From Atopsyche davidsoni (Eukaryota; Arthropoda; Insecta; Trichoptera; Hydrobiosidae): a stretch of 64,000 nt of DNA. The notes beneath the pieces are model-generated. The model saw only the letters and a program-made list of their open reading frames with translations. It was not told the origin of the DNA and made no database searches. Made by a program: the position numbers and the translations under genes. Position 1 is the first letter of the stretch. The number at the start of each line of letters is the position of its first letter. The DNA lies in contig JAILWY010000002.1 of the NCBI GenBank assembly GCA_022113835.1, positions 660,501 through 724,500 on the forward strand. Direction: 5' to 3'. Positions 47,045-60,700 of this stretch are shown one piece after another.

Positions 47045-49783
47045 TAACTGTTGATTTAAGTATTAAACACATGAGAGTTAACAACTAAGTTGAAATAATA
47101 TATTTTTTTATATATAACAAATCGCAACATGCGAAATCAGAAAAATCACTGATAAAAAAATCTTACAAAATTGACGCAGTAAATATAATTATGTTTATAA
47201 CTTGAGTTTATAAAAATTTAATAATAATCATCGGTTACTCGTTTTATATATTTTAAATGTGATAAATTAGCGGATGAAAGGCAACCCCGGGCCCAAGGGT
47301 GGCGTTAACGTCAGTGAGTTTTTTCCCCGAGTTCGAGGGTTAAGTATTGCCTTACGAGACTAATTTGTTTCGTATTGTTGTTCCTTAGCCCGAGATGAAG
47401 TTGTGAAAAACTTATTCGCGGAATTTAAGCAAAATTTTAGCATTTTTCAGGGAAATTTATTTTCAGCATAAATATTTACTTTATAATTTTTTGTTGGTCT
47501 TGAAAATTAAATTGCTGTAGAATTTTTAAGACAGGCTTGATTAATTTTGTAATCTTCTCGAATATTGTTTTATATATTTTAATTTTGATAAAATATTAGT
47601 TTAATTTCCTATTTATAATAGTTAAAAGGAAGTTTTGAGATTTTAAAATTTATTTTTTATTTAAGTAAAACCGCTTTCAATTCTTTAATATGAATTTGGT
47701 TAGGAAATATTTTTTTTGCTGAAAGTAATCAACAAACTTACTTTAAAACCCATGGTTATATCTTTTAGACCACAAATTTAATACCAAAATGAGGATTAAT
47801 TATTAAAATACATGTATCCATGGCAGACTTGTTTGGTCTGTGGAAGGTCTTTTTTAAATCCAGGGGTCTGATGAAGTCCTTGAATGGTGAAAGCGCTAAA
47901 AATATAAAGGGCAAGAGTTGCTCTTCTATTTGGTTACTCATATTGCCTTATTATGTTAGATTATTTAACAAAGCAATTGTTAGGTAAAAATGCTACCAGC
48001 TAAGAACTTTTTTTATCTTTTAGACATTTGAATGAAATCATTTTGATATGGAGTATTACAAATCAACCCAATCTGTCGTGTTTGTTGATCGTTTTTATAT
48101 AAGAGTTTTTAAATACATTTTATTTTGATAAAGAGCTGTATTCACTCAATCTTTCATACATGATCGTTTCGTTATAATTTGTGCTTTTAAGTTAAAACAA
48201 ACAGAAATACTGTGAATATCTCGTTTATGCAAATATTTTTATAAAATGACTGCATTATAGCTAAAACTGGTTTTTATGTGAGAAATAAAAATTTATTGTT
48301 ATTTCTGAGTACAAATTATTAAATATTTATTGACCGTTGCTACATTGTGCAATGCGACATGGTCAATAAATATATTATAAAGAACCATTAAGCAGTCTAA
48401 ATCCATTATTTTCCGTATATTTTGCGTATATTTTTTTACAAAACATTTATAACAATGTTGATTCAGTTTTATTATCTGTAGTTATGTATATCTTTTAGGC
48501 TTACATTTATATTTGTTTTCAATAAAATGATTTGAAAATTTTAAATAAAACTATAGGGATGACTAAAATTTATATTATTTATATACCTATAATTATTAAA
48601 CATTTGATAAATTTGCAATCTATATTTTAAAATAATTTTAAGTAAACATTGAGTTTAGTCAAAAATCAAATACACTCACAAACATGTATGTTTGTTATTT
48701 CCTTCCTAATTGGTTATACACGTTTAATGCACAAAAATGCATTATGTAATTAATTTCGTGTTCTAAATTAAAAGCTTTTTTATATCGAGAATCAAACATA
48801 TCGTTATATGTGGGAACCGTACTGAAAGTGAGTTTTTTTAGTTTTAAATGTAAATTTATTAATAACTTTGAAATTATCTAGTAATTGTATGTATGAGTCG
48901 GACCTCGCTGCTAACGAGAGCTGCATATCTCAAAGCAGCAGGAATGCAATTCCACCAAGGAATAAACTCGCTGTCTCTCTTTAATCTCCAGACAATGGAG
49001 GTCTGCTGCAATCTCTCGAGCGAGAGAAGCACCTGCAAAAAACTTACTTCTCGTATTTAAAACTCCCGGTTAACTGCATCCTCTGCCGTGACAGGGTTGG
49101 CACAAATCAACGAAATTGAAAAAAAAAAGATAATCAAGTTATCTAACACCAATTTTTATTTTTCATGATTATTAACTATAGCGAAAATAAGCAAATATTT
49201 ATCAACGCAAAAAAATATTAAATATTTTTGACAGATTGAACTAAAAAGACAAAATTTAGATATTTCAATGTTATTTTAAATTTAATATTTTTTTAAAACA
49301 TTAATTAGCATAAACAGAAAGCATTTTTTAAACGGGAACATATTTTTTTAAAAGTAAAAAGTGTTTTAAAAATTAACAATTTTATCTTCTAACAACCTTA
49401 AAAAAGACAACTCCACTTATCAGTCAATCAAATATGTAATAAATAAGTCATATGTGTTTAAATATTAATTAAATTTTATTGAAAACGCAATAAATAAAAA
49501 AGAAATCAGTAAACAGAAAGCGAGCGCAAACTTTGAGCTGAACACCTGGGAATGAGCGCATTTCTCCGAGCGAGCGTAGATTAGTAAGCTCAAATCCCTT
49601 GAGCTCGAGATAACCTCGGTCCCGGAGCTGAAACGTAGTGAAGCACAACCAAAATCAGAGCGATTTCAACCACGTTCTTATTATCATTTTTTTCATTGCG
49701 TCACTCATTATTAAATGTATCTGCCAAAGTAAAAACAGTTAAATAAAAAATAAACGCGTATCCATTCTAACACTGAAAGCAAC
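47045..49783. other. AT-rich stretch with small islands
   Basis: Less AT-rich patches at 47280-47400 and 48900-49090, the latter with a run of AGAGAG/CTCTCGAG words, and at 49520-49660. No gene recognised. Confidence 0.35.
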
Positions 49784-49793
49784 TCCACATTAC
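49784..49793. repeat. 10-bp target-site duplication, left
   Basis: TCCACATTAC, repeated at 50287-50296. Confidence 0.7.
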
Positions 49794-50286
49794 GTAATAA
49801 AGATGTTCTTTGATTCTGTTACGGACGCCGCTGTATACAGGAATACCCGCGGAATTAGCTTTGGATCAACCCAGCTCCTATCGGGCCATGGAGTGATGAG
49901 AAGTTATCTCCGCAGGTTCCACTTGACGAGCGACGACACATGTCCTTGTGATGATATTACTCCACAAACAGTGATCCACCTTGTGGGTTCATGCCCCATC
50001 TTTGGTCTTCAGAGACACCAACTGGAGAGCCAATGCCGACAGGAGGGCCTGTGCCTGGATGACCTGAAGTCAGTGGCGAGACACCCACAGTTGATGAAGT
50101 CACTGGATGATTTCTTGAAGTGTGTCATCGGAACCATAAAGAAGACAAACCAGGGGGTGTAGCTTCAGTCACTCCCATATATAGCACAGTTTCGATTGAC
50201 TAGTTTGGAAAGTTTCCCCAAATTGTGATGACAAACAAACTTGTACATAACAAGCAAGGTACCAAACCTATTAAAAAAAGATATAT
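49794..50286 (+). mobile_element. 5'-truncated LINE insertion
   Basis: A 493-bp insertion bracketed by a 10-bp direct repeat. It carries the end of a LINE reverse-transcriptase ORF, a ~120-bp 3' UTR and an A-rich end (ATTAAAAAAAGATATA). The intact frame and exact flanking repeat suggest a fairly recent insertion. The family resembles Jockey/R1-like non-LTR elements by its terminal zinc-binding motif, and is different from the LINE at 38.5 and 57.4 kb. Confidence 0.8.
49803..50162 (+). pseudogene. C-terminal fragment of a LINE reverse-transcriptase ORF
   Basis: A 119-codon frame. Residues 24-41 (QLLSGHGVMRSYLRRFHL) are the conserved lead-in and residues 47-64 form the C-terminal zinc-binding motif, C47-x-C49-x9-H59-x4-C64. 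These elements use this motif after the reverse transcriptase domain for RNA or DNA binding. Polymerase and endonuclease domains are absent because the insertion is 5' truncated. The ATG at 49803 is fortuitous; similarity begins only around residue 8-20. Confidence 0.8.
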
Positions 50287-50296
50287 TCCACATTAC

Positions 50297-50831
50297 CCTG
50301 GCACAAGCTGCGTTCTTCAAGCGAGGCGGGTTTGAGTTATAAATTTAGGATTAACTGAAATCGCTATTTTCAGTAAGCCTGCTTTGTTTTTCAGGTCAAC
50401 GAAACAGTTATTTTCCTCACAGCAATTTTTCGTTTTAAATTGATCACTGAGAATTTTTATCTCGCGCTATATATATAGACTAGAAGTTCTAACCGCCGCG
50501 CCGCCAGTTCATTCTGATAATAAAACAAAGTCGATCTATGCATTTTTATGTTAATTTAATACTTATTTTATTGATACGGTGATTAAGTTTCTTGGGTGTA
50601 AAGCTGCTTGAAATTTCCAGAAAAACATTAAAAATTTAATCGTATTTGTCTTGAAAAGTATCTTGCATTTGCATTTTTTACTGAAAAGTCATTCGTTATG
50701 GGTATATTATTAAATAAACGTGCTTTTTATATATATTATTTGGAATCAATTTGTTATTTAAATTAAACATAAAAAAGCATCGGGAACTAGCCGCGCTTAT
50801 GATAGAACAATAACACATTTTTAGAAGTATA
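50297..50831. other. Non-coding gap
   Basis: AT-rich DNA between the LINE and the next mariner derivative; nothing recognised. Confidence 0.5.
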
Positions 50832-51369
50832 AGGAGTCCAAAAAGAGTATCGGGTGAATGTAAATAGTGACCGATATTGAGATATGCTTTGAAAATTTTT
50901 GGGCCCAGAGTTGCAGGAGTTTCAAGGTTTCAACTCAAGAACGTGGTTCCAACAAGTCACTTACCATATATCCAATCAATCAATTGAAGCTGTTAACGAA
51001 ATATTCCCGAATAAGGTCATTAACGTGGAGGCAACATCAACTGGCCTTCCAGAAGCCCCGACCTTAGCCCTCTTGACTAGTTCGTATGGGAATACCTTAA
51101 AAGTAGGGTTTATGAGAATAATCCAACGAACCTAACGGCTTTGAAACAAAACATCAGGTCAGAAATGGCACCAATATCGAGAACTATGTGTCAGCGTGTT
51201 ATCAGCAATCTTCGTTCCAGATTAGAAGAGTGCCAGCAGCGGATAACATTATATTTTTGAAATAATTTTCTATTTTGTATTCTTATAAACAACAATTAAA
51301 AAGTACTTGATTACTAGTAGTTTTTGTTTTATTGAACTAACAAATACCCGATACTCTCTTTGGACACAC
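50832..51369 (+). mobile_element. Mariner-type deletion derivative, copy 3
   Basis: Same element as at 5509 and 31442, in the opposite orientation. Ends are GAGTCCAAAAAGAGTATCGG and CCGATACTCTCTTTGGACAC. Plus-strand blocks: DIEICFENF, GPELQEFQGFNSRTWFQQ, TYHISNQSIEAVNEIFPNKVI, NWPSRSPDL-like remnants (WRQHQLAFQKPRP in another frame) and LKQNIRSEMAPISRTMCQRV. Frameshifts separate them. This copy best preserves the third-aspartate region. Confidence 0.8.
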
Positions 51370-54300
51370 TTATGAGGTTGAATGTCAGCAGCTTACATCA
51401 AGGCTATAAATTATAGATAATTTTTAAGAAAAAGAAAGAAACTGTTGTGTTCATTATAAAATATTTTAAGAGGAGCAAAGTGCATCGATAATACCAAGTT
51501 CCCAAATTTTTTGCTGCTTAATTTTTAATTTGCAAGTAAAAGTTAGTAGGCTTCAAGAGTTGACTAAATTGTAAAAATATTTAAAATTATACCGGAGTAA
51601 ATCTGGCCGCAGATTAGAATAATGACGCTTAAAAATGTATGGCGCAGGCCGCTCTCCCCTACAGGCACCAACAGCGATATGACTCGTGCAACCTCTTCAA
51701 ACTTTTAATAAAGTGTTCAAATTTATTTTTTACTGCCCGAGCGAGAGGGGAGATGCCGCGAATGAGACGCGGCGAGAACCCTCTTTGCAGAATTACTCTT
51801 GAGTTTATTAACTTCTGTGTTTTGAGAAATATTTTTATTTTTACAAGTGTTAGTACCTTGTAAAATTAGTAGAGAATAAAATATAATTCTTAGAGTACAT
51901 AGTTCCAAAATTATAAAAAAAATTATAAACATTTCTTACAAATTTATTATTGAAGGAATAATGTCACGAGTCTCCTTCAAATACTGAAATCCTTAGAGAG
52001 ACACTTCATGAACTTTGCTGGAAATCTACAAGCGCCAACCACAATCTTGAATTTAAAAAAAAGTAAATTAATTTCTTCAAAAAAGAGATTTTTATTGCAA
52101 TAACAATTTTTTAAGCAGTTAAAATGTTGCTACAGTTTTATTATGTATGAGAAAACCGCGGATCTTACGAAAAAGTATTTATTACATTTTATGGACTTCC
52201 GGTAAATTATATACACCTTACTTATAAAATAAGTAAAAACAAATTACCATAAAAAAGGTTTTGTTTCAATATTTCCAGGAAGAGTCGGTATCTTAAATAC
52301 AAGGAAAATAATCCAGATAAATAAACATTGATCAAAATTAGAAATCAATTTAATCAGCAAAATGTATTACGGCATTTTCAGGAAATGTAATGAACATTGA
52401 ATAATTTAAAACAATCAGGAAATATTCGTTATTTTATGAATTCACGATATATAAAATAATGAACAATACAGAAATCAGGTAGCTTTTCTGGCGGTGGAAA
52501 CTCACACAGGGTGAAAATTACAACAATAAACCTGCCGAAAAGAAAAGTAAAGTACCTGTTTCAATTCCTCCCGCTTTTCTCAATAGATACTTTATGGGAA
52601 TGTGCTGTTTTGGGGACGTGATTATTTTATTTGTATTTAACAATATTTTTTATTTCTTAAATATTTTTTTTTGTAATTTAATTAATTATTACTATAGATT
52701 AAGCAAAATATTAATTCTGATTCATACAAAAACCTTAATTGTCTTATCTATGATTTCTACTAATAATAGTGTCGTTTCGTCAGCGGTGCTTGTCTTTTGT
52801 TCATTTAGAATATAAGTCATTTTCCATGTGAATACTTTTAATTTAATATATTATTGCATGTTAATCCAAACAGGTTTGTTGTGTAAACTACTTTTAGGAA
52901 TCGATTCACCTGCAAAACGAAAAAAAAAACAGTTTCCATACCACCATAAAGGTCCAGTGCTCTATTTATTGAAATATAGATCTATGTTAGTTCAATTGGC
53001 AGTATTAACTGGAGGGGGTATATGTTTTCACTCGTTTGAAAATTATTATTTTCGTTGTTCATGTTAGAATTGATAAACTTTAAAATGTCAAATTATAAAT
53101 TTAATAGTCAAAAAAGAAAATTATAAATTCTAAGAGATTTTCTATTTTAAATTAAAACTAACAAGAGGCTCTAGTTTAAAAACTAAGTTTATTAATGGCC
53201 TAATATAAAAATAGCAAAATATGGTTTTATGATTTAATTTAAATTTAATACATACCGTTTGGTGGTTGGACCATTGATTATTATTCAAATATATATTTTC
53301 TATGCGATATTTTCCGGTAATCTATTCGCATATGAAACGACGGGAATAATCTTATCTTTTTTGCGTCACAACTGAAAAATTGTTTCTTAAAGATCTTTTG
53401 TATGGAAGAAGGAACAAAGGGTGCTTTCCGCCTTCTGATTGCAACTTTAAGTCGGCGATTTTCAAAGTATTTCACCTGAGAAACATTTGCTTCCCTAACA
53501 TTAGCCTAACCGCAATAAATTACACACTTTTAAGTCGAGATATCTTTGCTCCACGCCTCACCGACCGCCAAGTTTCGACGGCTCTCTAGGAAATACTTCA
53601 CCCGGAAAAATTAATTCTGAAGAAGCACCCCTTAACACCCTGCTGAACCCCTCCTCTCAGCCTACCCTTAATACGGACCAAAACCTCCGCTGTTATACTG
53701 CGCTAAGGGCTGATAGAATATCAACATCTTATTAATAGCCTGTGAACCTTGCTTTTGAACATTTTGATACATAATCGACCATTGAAATTTTAATACAAAC
53801 TTAAAATTAAGACGATTTAAATTAAGATACATCGTTGTTTATTTTAGTTTTTCACCGAGAAACGACGCACTACACCAATAAAGATAAAATTGCAAAAGCC
53901 AAAAGGGATATTTAGCTTTTTTAAAAATCTAAGAATAACAAATTTTGATGTTGTAATAATTTTTGACATTTTATTAGATAAAAGTTGTTATTATTACTAA
54001 ATACGAGAAGAATGGATACGAGAGAACGATTGTTTGTACTTGCAGGTGTTTTTATTTTACTAAGGCTTCATCGGAATTCACGAGTCTAAGGAAAGCCTTT
54101 TATGCAACGAAGAGCTCACAAATAGAAAAAAACGATATTTTCTAGCAATTATTCTATTTGTATTTATTTTTTTCTTTTAGAATGATTAACAAAAATATAA
54201 AAAAACCGATTGTTATCTTCTAGCCATTAGTATTTTCGAATATGTATTTAAAGACAAAAGCACTGACAAATAAAATTTATTGTAATATCTTAGCCATTTT

Positions 54301-54480
54301 TTATTCATAATCGTTAAACTATAGAATTTTACAAGTTCACAAATAAAAAGCATTAAATTTTTTAGAATATTTTATTTTGTAATTCATATTGCCTTTTTTG
54401 TCGTAATTAAAGTCGTTTTTTCGATTTACCTTCTGATTTTAGTTTTTCTATAAAATAACAGCGTAATGGGATTTTCCTTC
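51370..54480. other. AT-rich stretch with islands at 51630-51790 and 53390-53720
   Basis: No exon or known repeat recognised. 53390-53720 is complex with CCTCACCGACCGCCAAG and similar words; frames on both strands (53281-53589) lack motifs. Confidence 0.35.
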
Positions 54481-54790
54481 GAGTAGAGAGTAGTTTTTTT
54501 CTCGGAGTGCGAATTCACATTCGCGGCTCCGGCGAGCACGTGACGCTAAGTAACCCTATTTCTCCGGAAGACGCGAATAACGCAGCCCACCCGAAACAGC
54601 AAAGTTCAAAGAAACCCCACGACGGGGTGGGCACTAACAAGTGACATAAAAAGAAGAGAAAAGAGAAACACATTTGAATAATGAATGTAGTCATAAAGCG
54701 CACCGGGCCTCACCTGCCTCACCTGCCTCACCTGCCGCCCCTGCCCGCCCCCGCCCCGAGGGAGGCTCGCTGAAAACATGGAATTAAGAA
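54481..54790. promoter_or_regulatory. CpG-richer island with triple E-box repeat
   Basis: CCTCACCTG is repeated three times head to tail at 54708-54734, giving CACCTG E-boxes at 54711, 54720 and 54729 with a strict 9-bp spacing, followed by a C-rich tract with CCCGCCCCCGCCCC. CACCTG is bound by Snail/Scratch/Zeb-type zinc fingers and some bHLH dimers. CACGTGAC, a further E-box, lies at 54537. No coding evidence. A candidate enhancer or silencer. Confidence 0.4.
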
Positions 54791-57365
54791 TTATAATGCC
54801 CGAGAATGATGATGATAATTTCACTTTAGTTTATAACGAACTTCTCAAAATTATAAAAATAACTTAACAACGCAAAGTTTGCATTTTTTTCTTAAAATAG
54901 CAGTAAACATTGCAAATCAATTAAGTGTTATCATAGGCACTTTTAATTAAATGTAAAAAGATGTATGTTACCCAGTCTAGAAATATTACAAAATGTTAAG
55001 TAAATCACGAAAAACTTGATAATAGACATGACACGGCTTCAAATTCAAATAGCTTAGACCTGGAATTGCAGTATGAAATTCCAAACACATTATTCAATTA
55101 GATGGTTTTAATGCATTTTCTGATAATAAGATTAAAAAAAGTAAAGAGAACAAACTCCACGAGGAATATTATTCAAAAATATATCAATTCACTCCGCACA
55201 ATTTGCGTGTAAGAAAAAAAATTGCTTCTTTAAAACTTTTTTAAAACTTTATTAACACCTTAATTAAATTTATTTTATTTTATAAGTACCCATTTTATGA
55301 ATTAGTTTAAGCCTCTATTCTTCATTTAAACTTATACTTTTTCCTGAAATAGTGATAGTGATCAGGTTCTTATAATTAAATAAAAATAATCGGATTTAAA
55401 TGTAATTTTATAAATCAAGTTTTCTATGTTATTAAACATTCTATTTGTCTACAGTTAAAATATTTACTTTGATATAATTAAAAGAAAAAAATCAAAGAGT
55501 ACAAGCGCGTTGAAATATACATTTTTGTGTGCGTTTTATTCCACAAAACATAACATTAAAAGATCTTTCTAAATTTATTGTGCAGTCATACGCATTATCT
55601 TATGAAATAAAATATGTTTTAATTTATGAAAGAACAGATTCCTCGCCGCGTTGAGTATTTTTCATATTTTTTTATTTACACCTATTGCCCATCAAAGTAC
55701 ATTTCCACAAAAGGAAAAACCCCTAACGGCATTTTCTTTATAATAACACATATAAACCCTTATTCAAAGGTACATGAAAAGTGCGGCCGTGGCGAACACA
55801 TTCAGCTCGAGACGTTTCCTCTGCCCGCTCTCTTGGAAAAAGGTGAAACATCGAAATTCATACAAACTCTCCTTTAGAATATAAATAATAAGAAATATAT
55901 ATTTTATTTATGCCATTTTATTTTATAACACTCCCGCGCGGAAAACCCCGACGTGGAAGTCTTATTCTTGTTTTATGTTAAATTACATCTTTTTTACGAT
56001 ACAGAGACGATAGGCTTTGCATAGGATCGTTCCACTGTCTCGTTTTCGATAGAAAATATTCAATATATTGATGTGTAACCGCGTATATCTTAACTTGATA
56101 AAAAACCAAGTTCATAAATATGAATATGAAGTCGTACGTTTTCAAGGCGGGTTTTCTCCAATTCTTTGTGATATCAATGATATCGGGGTAAGGCTCATGA
56201 GAAAATCGCAGATAAATTTCTCAGTATAAAATTTATCAAAAAACATTAGATGGAGCTGTGAGTGTTCTTCCGATTCTTGATGATATCAATTTGTATGCTC
56301 TGAGTGGTGGATTTGGAAACGTTGAACAACTCTTTGATTTCTTATGAATCATATCAATGTTTTGAAATTTTCCTTTGTCGGTAGAATGACTATTTAAGTA
56401 AAAAAACTATTTTTGCCAATAATTACAATTTGTTTATTAATCTGTACCATGATATTTTTTAAAAATATTTTCAATATTTCTCGGTGAATTGCTATTGTTA
56501 TGTTTACTGTTGAAATGTTTTAAACGTTGCGAAGTGATTAAGTTCTATTGTACGTGCGTTTTTTTTCAGGAAACTAAAATAATTGGTATTTCCTATATGT
56601 AAACATCGAAATCAAGATACTTGCACGTCTTTCTTCAATATACTCTCATGTATTGTCAATATAATTTTTCAGTAAACTTAACATTTGAACAATTTACTCA
56701 ATGATAAATGACATATTTACCAAAACTCAAAATTTCAACATGATATATATTACAGTATGTGATTTTTTACCAGAAAATTATACATGCAATTTAAAAAAAT
56801 ATAATAGTTATTTTATAAAAAGATTTTCTGGTGATAAGTTTATTCGAAATAGCAATTGCGCGGCCAGATTTGACGTTTGCTTTGATGTGTTTTACATGTC
56901 AATTTCTACTACTTTTATTTTCACAAAGGTGTCAAAGAGAAATGTTTTGTTAAAAGATTGTTTGGCGGTGAATATATTAACAAAAACTACACCGTGACGT
57001 CATTGCATGCTGACCAATACAAATATGTACATCTTTAGTAAAAGTAACTTTACAAAAGAGCACAAACCCCTTTTACTATTCCAAACAGTGGGAAAGAAAA
57101 AAAGTATCAATTACCGAGACACTTCCAACTGAGCAACGTGAAACGTCGGCTGGAATCCAATATTGAGGGCACATCGGCTGTAAGCGGAGGCCGACACGCG
57201 CCGTGACACCTCTGGCATCTCTGATATCGGCCACCGAGTTACTGTCCCCCTGTGCGCCCGCAGGTGCGAGGTGATGGAGTGATTGGCCTAATAACGGAAA
57301 TAATAAAACACGAAAGTGTTCCCATGACACTTCCTATCGATTATTCCGACGTTTCAGTCCCGGTA
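54791..57365. other. AT-rich stretch; CpG-containing patch at 57080-57290
   Basis: A full CRE palindrome TGACGTCA occurs at 56995-57002. 57080-57290 is complex (GGCCGACACGCGCCGTGAC). Frames at 55626-55877 and 56701-56997 have no recognisable motif. Confidence 0.35.
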
Positions 57366-57369
57366 TCGA

Positions 57370-57690
57370 AAAATTGAGGCGTTTGAAATGTGGCTGTATA
57401 GAAGAATTATTATGATACCACGGGTTGACCGCGTCACAAATCAAAGAGTCTTGCATAGTGAAGCGAAAGGTCTTCTATTTTGATCACATTATCGTAGCAA
57501 TACATATGGCAACCCCCAGCTGATTGTCCAAGGAAAAATCGAAAGGGAAAAGGGCATTGGAAGGAAGTTCACGTGGATGCAGAATTTGAAAGTGCAGCCG
57601 GATTAGTGAGACTGGCCAAGGATAGAGACACGATCGAGGAAATGGATACCAACTCCCCATGCGAAGAGGCAACAGAAGTAGAAGAATGTC
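57370..57690 (+). mobile_element. LINE C-terminal and 3' end fragment
   Basis: Plus-strand frames give FEMWLYRRIIMIPRVDRVTNQ, then after a frameshift YGNPQLIVQGKIEREKGIGRK and FTWMQNLK, then RLAKDRDTIEEMDTN. This is the same LINE family as the minus-strand fragment at 38.5 kb. It ends in an AGAAGTAGAAGAA-type tail. At least one stop (near 57480) and one frameshift; dead. Confidence 0.75.
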
Positions 57691-57723
57691 CTGGTACTGG
57701 TGCCATTTTCAAGGATTTGAAAT
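57688..57723. repeat. Copy of the dispersed GGTACTGG / AAGGATTTGAAAT motif
   Basis: 57688-57709 is the complement of 9145-9166 with two differences, and 57703-57723 matches 9115-9135 directly at 20 of 21 bases. It abuts the LINE 3' end. Confidence 0.5.
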
Positions 57724-57729
57724 TGATGG

Positions 57730-60700
57730 CTTCATATGACAAAAAATCTTTGTTTTTATCATAATATTTAATTTGTTACCGAACTCAAAACATTGAAGGG
57801 TAGATCCTATCACTACATATTCAGAAATGTTTGTTATCAGTGGAAAGGCACTCCATTTACTTTATTCGTTTAAAGTTCCCATTCGTAGGCTTTTTGAATT
57901 ATAAACAGATACCGTATAGTATTGTCACCAGAGCCAGTAACTGCCCACACACTGTTTTTTCCGAGAAAAGATAAGATGTATTGCTAAATAAAATTTATTG
58001 AACTTTTATTCAAACATGAATAAATCATATTTACTTTCTTTATTTTTATCTGCATTGGAACAGCGACTTGCAAAGTCATGGTTCGTGGAACAGCCTGTTC
58101 CGGGATTTGACTGCTTCACGAAATGCTGAAAGCTGTCAAAACAGGTAAAAATTATCGAATCATAAATGTAAAAAAAAAATTCAGCTTTATCTGAATGTTA
58201 TGCATATTTTTAGCACCTTCCGAATTTTTCAACGATTATGTTAAAGTTTAAACTTGCATAATTTTAAACATATCATTTTGATTGATTTATAGTTTCATTG
58301 AACCAATATTTATAAAAAATATAAAAATACGATACGATCTAAGGTCAAAAAGGTTTTTTTTTGCGAGGGCGATGGTAGTGATATGCGTTAGAAAGTATTT
58401 TGTCTAAGAAGCGTCATCGTGGGTATATATTCTTGAAAAAAAACTAGTACTGTATTCACTGGACAAGTGCGATTGTATAAAAGAACTATTGCGAGGACTA
58501 GTATGTCCCAAGCAATACAAGGGGATTTTTATGATCGATTGCCGTCCTACGCAAATTCGACAATTTGTTTATAGTATCCAGATAATTAATATTCTATTTT
58601 AGCTATACGTAATATTGAAGAGAAATTAAAAACTATCCATTTTACTTTGTAAAACAATCGACTATAGAAAATCGATTTAAACAATTTTTTTTTAACTATT
58701 AAGCCTATTCGAATATGAAATAAAAAAATAATTATTTTGTAGTTATAATTTTATTTTAAGAAACAAGGTGTCATAAATCTAAATCAACGCAGTTTAATAT
58801 GTTCACTGTGCGAATAAATAACTAATTTCGCAGAGATAATTTATCGTTTATTTTTACTATATTAAAAAAATATTCAGACGTCAGAACTTGATTTTTTTAT
58901 TGTTATTTCATATTCACGTTATTTTTATAAAGAAGTCTGCTTTATTCCGGCATTTTAGTTTAAAAAAAAATTTTGCGTCGAATTAATAAAAAATCTTTTT
59001 AGTTGATTTTTTTTACTTTTAACAATTCTCAAATAACTTTTTAACACTCTAATCAGTTTTAAATTTTTAACTATATATTTTTTTGCATCTTATTTTTCCC
59101 TCCCCAAAATTATCAATATTTTCTCTGGGTTTACTATAATTAGTAAGTATGTATAAATAAATTTGAATTTTCCCCGATATGATGAAATTAATTTAATATA
59201 TAAAAATATTTTTATGATTTACTTTTATTAAATATATTTTAAATTCGGTAAGAGACGATCGGTTTTGGTTTTATTCTTTTTTTAGTCAATTTTTGATTGT
59301 TTGAGATTTAAATTTTTTCCATCACTTTGATTATTCACAACAGTTAATAATATAAAAGAATGTCCTATTGAAGAAAATAATTTATTTGTTACGCGATTTA
59401 TGGGTTTTATTCATTATAAAATGAATTATGTATGTTGCTATTGTATTTATTTACATTATTAACTATAATCCAACATTATTTATATACTTTTCATATAAAA
59501 TTTTATTCTAGCTCTTCTAGGCGTAAAAAATATTAACATGTGTTAAAAATGTATATTTAAACTTAATTTCTCAACGTTTATTTAAGAGTTCTTAAACATA
59601 ATATGAACATAAAACAAAATTATTTACAAAGTGTGACTAAAATCAAATTTATATTTTTATTATTATTGTAATAACATATTTATGAAGATGTTTTTACCTG
59701 ATACTGTTTTTTCTTAAAAAAATAATTAAAATTTATCTACGCAAAACTTAAAAGTCTTTCCTTATTAAATAATCAATAAGGTGTATGGTTTAAAAACTCT
59801 TTTATGCAAGTTAACTGTAACTTTTTGTGTATGCAAATAATAATACTCAAGAAAAAAGCAGTGTAATTGATTTTAAATTAAACCAAATAACAATTTTCAG
59901 TATCATGTTATTAAATGGGGTTTATCCACATCGGTAACTCAATCACTTTTCTATTTAATTCAGAAAATTTCTACAAGAATGACTTGTAGTCCATTCCGTA
60001 TTGTTTTCACGGCAATTAAGTAACATTGGCTTTCGTTTCACCCTCATTATCTCCGAGGGAGCAGCAACCCCAGAATGTGTGGCAAAAACAGAATCTTCTC
60101 GTAAAATGCTCAAGCACCCTTCATTACCGACATAATGCTCGCGAAATTATATTAAACGACCAATTTTCGTTATAGCCCCTTCGGTGGAAAGAGACACCCT
60201 GCCGGGATCTCGCTTTCGAAATGCTATTTTAATTTCATCCGTTTTATTACTAAATAAATAAATTAGAATTACCGAACCCGATTTGGCATTGCCAATTTCC
60301 TCATTTGCGGCTCTGTAATAAAAATCTTTTACAACAGACAATCTCGTTCCTGCTATGATATCAATGTGTAATCTTTAAGTGGTGGTCTTTAAAATTTCAG
60401 GTGCTTTTGGCTTTTCATAAAATATATCGCTATCATGTCATGAAATTCTGTTTGTTTGATGCAATGGTGAATATTTGATTTAATGTTTTATGCTATAGTA
60501 TGTAAAAAGTATCTATATTATAAACAACAAATTAAGGTCTTTGTTAGTTGATGAAAGATAGAAGAATTATAAAAGGCAATTTAAAAACATAAGCACGACC
60601 TAAACTTGAGACCCTTCAGAATAAAGGCATCTCTCACGTTTTTTAAACCGCGATATGTAATTCACAAATTGGATAAGTGAAACATGTGTTTCAATTATAA

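Noticed and set aside
57345..57390. Initiator TCAGTCC near 57356 as a promoter
   Set aside because: No DPE at +28 and the site directly borders a LINE fragment.
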